From: Microbacterium terrisoli
Lineage (GTDB): Bacteria; Actinomycetota; Actinomycetes; Actinomycetales; Microbacteriaceae
Length of the DNA stretch: 64,000 nucleotides
Assembly (NCBI RefSeq): GCF_030866805.1
Contig: NZ_CP133019.1
Location: 3,100,001-3,164,000 of the forward strand
Direction: 5' to 3'
Position 1 is the first letter of the stretch; the number at the start of each line of letters is the position of its first letter. The position numbers and the translations under genes are program-made. The notes under the pieces were generated by a model, which ran no database searches, was not told where the DNA came from, and saw nothing but the letters and a program-made list of their open reading frames with translations. Positions 59,160-64,000 of the stretch are shown here, in pieces.

Positions 59160-59729
59160 CTAGAAGGTGAGGAACACCGTCTCGCGCTCGCCCTGCAGAC
59201 GGATGTCGTGCTGCAGGGACCCGTCGGGCAGGCGCGTCGCGATGAGCGTAGCGCGCTCCTGCGGTGACAGCGTCGCCAGCAGCGGGTCGGCGGCCAGCGC
59301 CGCCTCATCATCGGGCAGGTAGATGCGCGTGTGCAGCTTGTCGGGCAGACCTCGGGCGAACACGACCACAGCGAAGAAGGGCGCCTTGCCCGCGGCCGCG
59401 CCGGGGTTGCGCGTCCAGAACTCGTAGTGACCCTCATCGTTCGTGAAGGAGCGGCCGAACCCTGTGAACGTGTGGTCGTCGCGGTGGAACGACCCCCGTG
59501 CCCGCGGCACGCTGCCGTCGCCGTCGGCGCCGAAGATCTCGACCATCGAGTCCGGTACGGGAGCGTCCGCGCCGTCGTACACGGTGCCGCCGAGCACGAC
59601 CGCGCCGGGGCTGTGCGGGTGGGCGACCTCGTGCATCTTCGGATACACCGTGCCGTACGCGTAGAACGGGCCGATCGTCTGGCCTGCGGTCTTGGTCAGC
59701 ACCTTCTCGGGTGACGTGTTCTCGGTCAT
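59160..59729 (-). CDS. pcaG: Protocatechuate 3,4-dioxygenase alpha subunit
   Basis: 189 residues, intradiol dioxygenase subunit. Opening QTIGPFYAYGTVYP and core GGTVYDGADAPVPDSMVEIFGADGDG, then LPDKLHTRIYLPDDE. The alpha subunit contributes to the active site pocket but lacks the full iron ligand set. Start ATG 59729 shares its last base with the stop of pcaH (TGATG), so synthesis is coupled one-to-one. No truncation seen. Confidence 0.93.
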   Translation of the reverse strand: MTENTSPEKVLTKTAGQTIGPFYAYGTVYPKMHEVAHPHSPGAVVLGGTVYDGADAPVPDSMVEIFGADGDGSVPRARGSFHRDDHTFTGFGRSFTNDEGHYEFWTRNPGAAAGKAPFFAVVVFARGLPDKLHTRIYLPDDEAALAADPLLATLSPQERATLIATRLPDGSLQHDIRLQGERETVFLTF

Positions 59730-60568
59730 CAGTGCTCCCCCTCGGGCTCGCTCCAGGTGGCGTCGGGGCCGTCGATCACGATGTCCCAGCGGTACGCCAT
59801 CGAGAACTCCGGGACGGTCAGGTCGTGGTCGTACGTGCTGATCAGTCGCTCGCGGTCGGACTGCCGACGGATCGAGTTGTAGATCGGGTCCAGCGCGAAC
59901 AGCGGGTCGCCGGGGAAGTACATCTGCGTGATGATCCGCTGCGTGAACGCACTGCCGAACACCGAGAAGTGGATGTGGGCCGGACGCCAGGCGTTCTGGT
60001 GGTTCTTCCACGGGTAGGGGCCGGGCTTGATCGTCGTGAACAGGTACTCGCCGTTGTCGTTCGTGATCACGCGGCCGGCGCCGGTGAAGTTCGGGTCGAG
60101 CGGGGCAGGATGCTGGTCGCGCTGGTGGATGTAGCGGCCGGCCGAGTTGGCCTGCCAGATCTCCAGCAGCTGATTGGGCACCGGGCGTCCCCACGAGTCG
60201 AGCAGGCGTCCGCGCACCGTGATGCGCTCGCCCAGCGGCTCGCCGGAGTGCTGCAGCGTCAGGTCGGATTCGATCGCGGCCACATCGCGCTGCCCGAATG
60301 CCGGCGAGTACAGCTCGATGGTCTCGGGGTCGACCAGCTTCGGGTTCTTGGTGGGGTGGCGCAGCAGGCTCGACCGGTACGGCGGGAAGTCGTGCATCGT
60401 GAGGGGCAGCTGCTCACCGGCCGCCTCGCGGCGCGCGTAGTCGGCGTGCAGGTCCTGGATCTCACGGGTGATCTGCGCCTGCGGCGGGAAGTCCTGCGAA
60501 GCCAGCAGCGACTCGGGTGCTGCTGCGGTGCTCTGCGCGCGGGGCCGCTCGGTATCGGCATCGGTCAT
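59729..60568 (-). CDS. pcaH: Protocatechuate 3,4-dioxygenase beta subunit
   Basis: 279 residues. The non-heme Fe(III) ligands of intradiol dioxygenases are visible: Y146 (AGRYIHQRD), Y185 (GPYPWKN), H198 and H200 (RPAHIHFSVFG). Cleaves protocatechuate between the hydroxyls to 3-carboxy-cis,cis-muconate. Start ATG 60568 with GAAGGAG; first gene of the pcaHGBDC operon. The N-terminal 25 residues are extra and polar relative to the core. Confidence 0.94.
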   Translation of the reverse strand: MTDADTERPRAQSTAAAPESLLASQDFPPQAQITREIQDLHADYARREAAGEQLPLTMHDFPPYRSSLLRHPTKNPKLVDPETIELYSPAFGQRDVAAIESDLTLQHSGEPLGERITVRGRLLDSWGRPVPNQLLEIWQANSAGRYIHQRDQHPAPLDPNFTGAGRVITNDNGEYLFTTIKPGPYPWKNHQNAWRPAHIHFSVFGSAFTQRIITQMYFPGDPLFALDPIYNSIRRQSDRERLISTYDHDLTVPEFSMAYRWDIVIDGPDATWSEPEGEH

Positions 60569-60667
60569 GGTGTCTCCTTCGACGCGCCCGTGAGTCATGA
60601 AGCAGCTCCATCGTGGGCGTCACTGTGTCCCAGAGTGGCAGGGCACGGCATCCACAGCCGCGTCGAG

Positions 60668-60682
60668 TCTCACTCAGTGAGA
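60668..60682. promoter_or_regulatory. 15-bp palindrome between the IclR regulator and pcaH
   Basis: TCTCACTCAGTGAGA is a perfect 7-bp-arm dyad overlapping the stop codon of the upstream IclR-family gene and lying about 100 bp ahead of pcaH. It could be the operator of the pcaHGBDC promoter, or the stem of a short terminator. The repeated GAGTCT words next to it add to the symmetric look. Confidence 0.5.
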
Positions 60683-61432
60683 GTCTCGCAGATCATGGTG
60701 CAGATCGCGCGCCGCCTGCACCACCAGCGGAGACAGCCTGCGCACGTCGGCGTGATCGAGGTGCACGACCACTCCCAGTGCGATCGGGGGCAGACCCTGC
60801 ACCGGGGGGACCGGGGCTGCCACCGACACATTGCCGAGCGTCATCTCTTCGCGGGTGGTCGCGTACCCGCGCGCACGGGCGCGGACGATCTCGGCCCGAA
60901 GGACCGCCGGGTCGGTGATCGACCGGGTCGTCTCGCGCTGCAGCGGCGCGTTCACGAAGCGGTCCAGCCACTCGTCGTCACGCGTGGACAGCAGCGCCTT
61001 GCCGACACCCGTGGTGTGCAGGGGCTGGCGCCCGCCCATGCGGCTGAGGGTCGGAATGGAGTCGCTGCCCGAGACGCGCCCGACGAACAGGGCGACGGAT
61101 GCCTCGGGTCCAGGACCATCGAGCACCGCGAGGTGCACGTTCTCGCCGGTGGCGTCGTACAGCCGGGCCATGTGCGGCAGCGCGGTCTCGCGCAGCCGCA
61201 GCGACAGCGGCGAGAGCTCGCCCAGCTCCCACAGGCGCGCGCCGATCGTGTAAGTGCGACCGGGCGCGCGAGCCAATAAGCCCTCGGCGACCAGGTCGGA
61301 CAGCAGCCGGTACAGCGTCGAGTCCGGGATGCCGGTGCGCTGCCCGATGCGGGCGGCGCCGACCGCCGGCTCGTCGTCGGTGAAGCACGACAGCACGCTC
61401 ATCGTGCGCGCGAGCATGCCGTCGGCCATCAT
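60674..61432 (-). CDS. IclR-family transcriptional regulator
   Basis: 252 residues. N-terminal HTH (GMLARTMSVLSCFTDDEPAVGAARIGQRTGIPDSTLYRLLSDLVAEGLL) and IclR effector domain (GENVHLAVLDGPG..., GVGKALLS). Between mobA-marR and pcaH, so it may control pcaHGBDC, though the distinct PcaR-like gene downstream of pcaF is a second candidate. Start ATG 61432 overlaps the MarR-like stop by 4 bp. Confidence 0.87.
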   Translation of the reverse strand: MMADGMLARTMSVLSCFTDDEPAVGAARIGQRTGIPDSTLYRLLSDLVAEGLLARAPGRTYTIGARLWELGELSPLSLRLRETALPHMARLYDATGENVHLAVLDGPGPEASVALFVGRVSGSDSIPTLSRMGGRQPLHTTGVGKALLSTRDDEWLDRFVNAPLQRETTRSITDPAVLRAEIVRARARGYATTREEMTLGNVSVAAPVPPVQGLPPIALGVVVHLDHADVRRLSPLVVQAARDLHHDLRDSH

Positions 61433-61947
61433 CGCCCCCGAGCGATCGGCCCGGCCGGCGGGGTGACCGACGAAACCGGCGGCTCATCGGCAGACCTGTC
61501 CGCCGGCCGATCCAGCAGCCCGCGCAGACCGCGGTGCAGTCCCTCCGCATCCCCGGTCGCCATGTGCGCCGTCAACCGACGCTGCAGATCATCCACCCGC
61601 GGAGCGAGCCGAGTGCGCTCGGCCGCCCCCGCCGCGGTGAGCGTGACCACGTTGCGTCGCGCGTCCTCGGCGGAGCGACGGCGCTCGATCAGGCCGCCGT
61701 GCTGCATGCGCCGCACGAGGTCGGCCACCGTCGACCGATCCAGGTCCACGTCATCGCACAGCTCGCGCTGGCTCGCCTCTCCGCGCCGTTCGAGCACGAG
61801 CAGAATGCTGTACTGCGCGCTGGTGGTCTCGGTCGAGACCAGCTGCGCCCACATCGCCAGGTGCAGCTGCTGCGCGCGCCGGATGAGATTGCCGACGTGG
61901 GCCTGCGGCTCGGGCAGCGGCGCAGCGGTGGACACGGCATCCATCAT
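61429..61947 (-). CDS. MarR-family transcriptional regulator (MobR-like)
   Basis: 172 residues. Winged HTH: SAQYSILLVLERRGEASQRELCDDVDLDRSTVADLVRRM (helix-turn-helix) and GLIERRRSAEDARRNVVTLT (wing). The gene lies immediately after mobA-like monooxygenase with a 4-bp overlap. In Comamonas a MarR protein, MobR, controls mobA, so an analogous role is probable. C-terminal Ser/Pro/Arg tail about 25 residues. ATG 61947. Confidence 0.88.
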   Translation of the reverse strand: MMDAVSTAAPLPEPQAHVGNLIRRAQQLHLAMWAQLVSTETTSAQYSILLVLERRGEASQRELCDDVDLDRSTVADLVRRMQHGGLIERRRSAEDARRNVVTLTAAGAAERTRLAPRVDDLQRRLTAHMATGDAEGLHRGLRGLLDRPADRSADEPPVSSVTPPAGPIARGR

Positions 61948-63860
61948 CTCCTACCGGGTTGCGGCACCCGCACCGGAAGCATGAAACCGGCGAAGAAGGC
62001 AGTGAGCTCTTCGCGCGCCGACAGCGGCAGCACCGTCGCGACGTATTGGTCGGGGCGCACGATCACGATCGCCCCCTCATCGGCGATGCCGCGCAGGTCG
62101 AAGACGTCGACGTCGGGGTCGGCCGCCCAGGCCTTCTCCCAGTCCTGCAGTCCGAGCGGCCCAGTGCGCGGCAGCAGGATCTCGGGCAGGTCGGTGACCT
62201 CGAGGTCGTGGCACGAGCCGCGGAACACGCCGTGCACGTCGATCACGCTGTCAAGGTCGGCTCCGACCGGTGTGAATCGGCGGATCGGCGAGCCTGCGGC
62301 ATCCGCCAGCCATCGCGCGAGCGCCGGCAGCCCGGTGCCGGCCGCATCGGCGAAGGCATACAGCCGCCAGCGCCCGTCGGCGAGGTGGGTGTGTCCGAGC
62401 TGTGTGCGCCGCGCGTCGGCCACACGCTGCACCGGCGCGGAGTGGAAGCGGGTGCCGATGGCGAATCCGGATGCCGCAGCCTGGTGCTCTCCGGTGCCGG
62501 TGAGCACCGACGGCGTGTACATCGTGGCCAGCCCCGCCGTGTATCTCCCCTGCCGCGCGAATTCCGCCTGCATGTCGACGCTCGCCACGCCTCCGCGCTC
62601 GGGGTGGGCGGGATCCAGCGCCGGCTGCGCGATGAACGCCGACCAGAACTTGTCGAACTCGATGAGGTCGTGGGCCACCGCGTGCCGCTCCTCGGAGTAC
62701 GTGCGCAGCAGCCCCTCTCCCGATCGCCCCTGCAGCACGGCGGCGAGCTTCCAGCCCAGGTTGAACGCGTCCTGCATCGACACGTTCATCCCCTGGCCCG
62801 CCTTCGCGCTGTGCGTGTGGCACGCGTCACCGGCCAGGAACACCCGGGCCGAGGCACCGGCAGGCGCGTCGGCAGACAGATCGTCGAACCGGTCGGCCAG
62901 TCTCTGGCCCACCTCGTAGACGCTGGACCATGCCACCGAGCGCACGTCGATCCGGTACGGGTGCAGGATGGCGCTTGCCACCGCAGTGATGTGCTCGACC
63001 GTCGTGTCGCGGATCGTCTTGTCGCCGGCGGGCGCGGTGCCCAGGTCCACGTAGCAGCGCACCATGTTGCCGCCCTCACGGGGGATCATCAGCAGCGAGC
63101 CTTTGCCTGCGGACTGGACGACGTTCTTGGTGCGCCAGTCCGGGAAGTCGGTGACGGCCAGCACATCCATGACGCCCCAGGCGTGATTGGCGGTGTCACC
63201 GCGCAGTTCGCGGCCCAGGGCGTGCCGCACGGCGCTGCGGGCGCCGTCGCACCCGACGACGTACTTCGCCCGGACGGTGAATTCGTCACCGGCATGGTCT
63301 CCCCCGGTGCGCCGCAGGGTCACCGTCAGCGGATACTCGCCGTCGCCGCGCGTGTACCCGACGAACTCGATGCCGTAGTCGGGCTCGAGCCGGGAGGCCG
63401 AGGTCGCGGCGCGCTCGAGCAGGAACTGCTGCATGCGCGCCTGATTGACGATGACATGCGGGAACTCGCTGAGCCCGGGCGGGGTGTCCTGCACCCATCC
63501 GGTGCGCACGATGCTGTCGCGATCGGTCTCTCCCGGTCCCCAGAATCGCACCTCGTTCACCCAGTACGCCTCGCGCAGCAGTCTCTCGGCCAGTCCGAAG
63601 GCCTGGAACATCTCGACCGTGCGGCACGCGACGCCGTCGGCCTGCCCGACCTGCAGCGGTCCGCCGCGTCGTTCGATGATGCGCGTGTCGATGTCGGGGA
63701 AGGCCGCCAGCTGCGCGGCCAGCACGGTGCCGGCAGGTCCGGTGCCGACGATGAGCACATCCACGCTCTCGCCGATCTCGGCGGCACGGGCCAGCGCTTC
63801 GGCGGCGGGCTGCTGCAGGTCGGGGTCGCCCGGACGGTATCCCTCGCGGTAGAACTGCAC
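61944..63860 (-). CDS. mobA: FAD-dependent 3-hydroxybenzoate 4-monooxygenase-like hydroxylase
   Basis: 638 residues, the length of phenol 2-monooxygenase/MobA enzymes with a C-terminal thioredoxin-like domain. N-terminal VLIVGTGPAGTVLAAQLA, DG motif VGCDGARSAVRHALG, and GDACHTHSAKAGQGMNVSMQDAFNLGWKL. MobA converts 3-hydroxybenzoate to protocatechuate, precisely the substrate of the adjacent pcaHG products, which supports the assignment; other phenol hydroxylase substrates remain possible. Start GTG 63860 with GAAGGAG upstream. Head of a three-gene operon with marR and iclR. Confidence 0.87.
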   Translation of the reverse strand: MQFYREGYRPGDPDLQQPAAEALARAAEIGESVDVLIVGTGPAGTVLAAQLAAFPDIDTRIIERRGGPLQVGQADGVACRTVEMFQAFGLAERLLREAYWVNEVRFWGPGETDRDSIVRTGWVQDTPPGLSEFPHVIVNQARMQQFLLERAATSASRLEPDYGIEFVGYTRGDGEYPLTVTLRRTGGDHAGDEFTVRAKYVVGCDGARSAVRHALGRELRGDTANHAWGVMDVLAVTDFPDWRTKNVVQSAGKGSLLMIPREGGNMVRCYVDLGTAPAGDKTIRDTTVEHITAVASAILHPYRIDVRSVAWSSVYEVGQRLADRFDDLSADAPAGASARVFLAGDACHTHSAKAGQGMNVSMQDAFNLGWKLAAVLQGRSGEGLLRTYSEERHAVAHDLIEFDKFWSAFIAQPALDPAHPERGGVASVDMQAEFARQGRYTAGLATMYTPSVLTGTGEHQAAASGFAIGTRFHSAPVQRVADARRTQLGHTHLADGRWRLYAFADAAGTGLPALARWLADAAGSPIRRFTPVGADLDSVIDVHGVFRGSCHDLEVTDLPEILLPRTGPLGLQDWEKAWAADPDVDVFDLRGIADEGAIVIVRPDQYVATVLPLSAREELTAFFAGFMLPVRVPQPGRR

Positions 63861-63900
63861 GTGATCTCCTTCGACCGGCGTGTGGAACGGATCTGAATTA

Positions 63901-63914
63901 GTTGGGTCCCCAAC
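63901..63914. promoter_or_regulatory. Dyad operator upstream of mobA
   Basis: GTTGGG-TC-CCCAAC is a perfect dyad 40 bp ahead of the mobA start, flanked on both sides by AT-rich letters (TTA and GATT). Size and symmetry fit a MarR-type operator. It also lies 36 bp from the divergent gene at 63950, which it may coregulate. Confidence 0.6.
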
Positions 63915-63949
63915 GATTGTAGCCGGGATGCGCGTGAGAAGGTAGCCCC

Positions 63950-64000
63950 ATGGCGAATTCCCCGTCGGGTGAATCGGTCACCGAACGACTGCTGCGGGTG
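63950..64000 (+). CDS. Start of a divergent gene, possibly IclR-family regulator (cut by window end)
   Basis: Only 17 residues are visible: MANSPSGESVTERLLRV. The short polar start followed by SVTERLLRV resembles IclR-family N-termini, where a helix of the form S-x-x-x-R-x-L-x-x-L precedes the HTH. The call is weak because the gene runs off the edge. ATG 63950 is preceded by GAAGGTAG. It is divergent from mobA with the dyad between them. Confidence 0.45.
   Translation, partial: MANSPSGESVTERLLRV

Overview
The window is high-GC DNA with dense, short-spaced genes, many GTG starts and many 4-bp ATGA/GTGA stop-start overlaps. The gene families are typical of Actinobacteria: FbiC/FbiA-type F420 genes, F420-dependent glucose-6-phosphate dehydrogenase, DUF3618 and holin-X type envelope proteins, and UspA. 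The overall set, including several hypothetical proteins of Microbacteriaceae type, suggests Microbacterium or a close relative. That placement is inference from gene content, not a database match. No rRNA, tRNA, CRISPR array, transposase or prophage was recognised.

Layout. 1-10 kb: the end of a short-chain dehydrogenase, a DUF488 protein, a secreted HNH-type nuclease, a phosphotransferase, a TPP-riboswitch-controlled ECF transporter for thiamine or its precursor (ykoE, fused double ATPase, ecfT), a penicillin-binding carboxypeptidase, a J-domain protein and a secreted beta-helix protein. 10-14 kb: a 3-hydroxyisobutyryl-CoA hydrolase-like protein and an ABC exporter pair whose ATPase has a tail of about 280 residues. 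14-22 kb: a coenzyme F420 locus (fbiC, flavin monooxygenase, fgd, cofC, convergent cofD) followed by hemD. 22-25 kb: three small envelope proteins and a HemY-type oxidase. 25-35 kb: housekeeping and miscellaneous genes, including glycyl-tRNA synthetase, an acyl-CoA ligase, an N-succinylamino acid racemase/MenC-like enzyme with a GNAT protein nearby, and an ArsR/MFS pair. 35-43 kb: a sugar or polyol uptake and catabolism locus with a divergent split ABC transporter and a ROK repressor. 43-51.6 kb: a probable aromatic meta-cleavage operon (flavin hydroxylase, catechol-2,3-dioxygenase-like enzyme, two FAH-family hydrolases, amidohydrolase, metallo-beta-lactamase-fold hydrolase) with a LysR regulator and an MFS carrier. 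51.7-64 kb: a complete protocatechuate/beta-ketoadipate pathway (pcaIJF, pcaHGBDC) with a 3-hydroxybenzoate-4-monooxygenase-like gene that would feed it and IclR and MarR regulators, plus a MetE-like methyltransferase between the two pca halves.

The most unusual observation is in FbiC. The N-terminal CofG half keeps its radical-SAM CxxxCxxC motif. The C-terminal CofH half has none: the place where the cysteines belong is occupied by five copies of a 15-bp tandem repeat. The linker of the same gene carries an 81-bp insertion-like segment bounded by inverted repeats that preserves the reading frame, and three palindromic sites lie just upstream. Because fgd, cofC and cofD are all present, this raises the question of how, or whether, the deazaflavin is made.

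Other points of interest are the MetE-like enzyme with an intact zinc site inside the pca cluster, the meta-cleavage operon of unknown substrate, a 19-bp tandem repeat array, several operator-like palindromes at catabolic promoters, and a strong strand-symmetric excess of the hexamer GGATGC/GCATCC. All start sites and functions are read by eye from sequence; no alignment or search was run.
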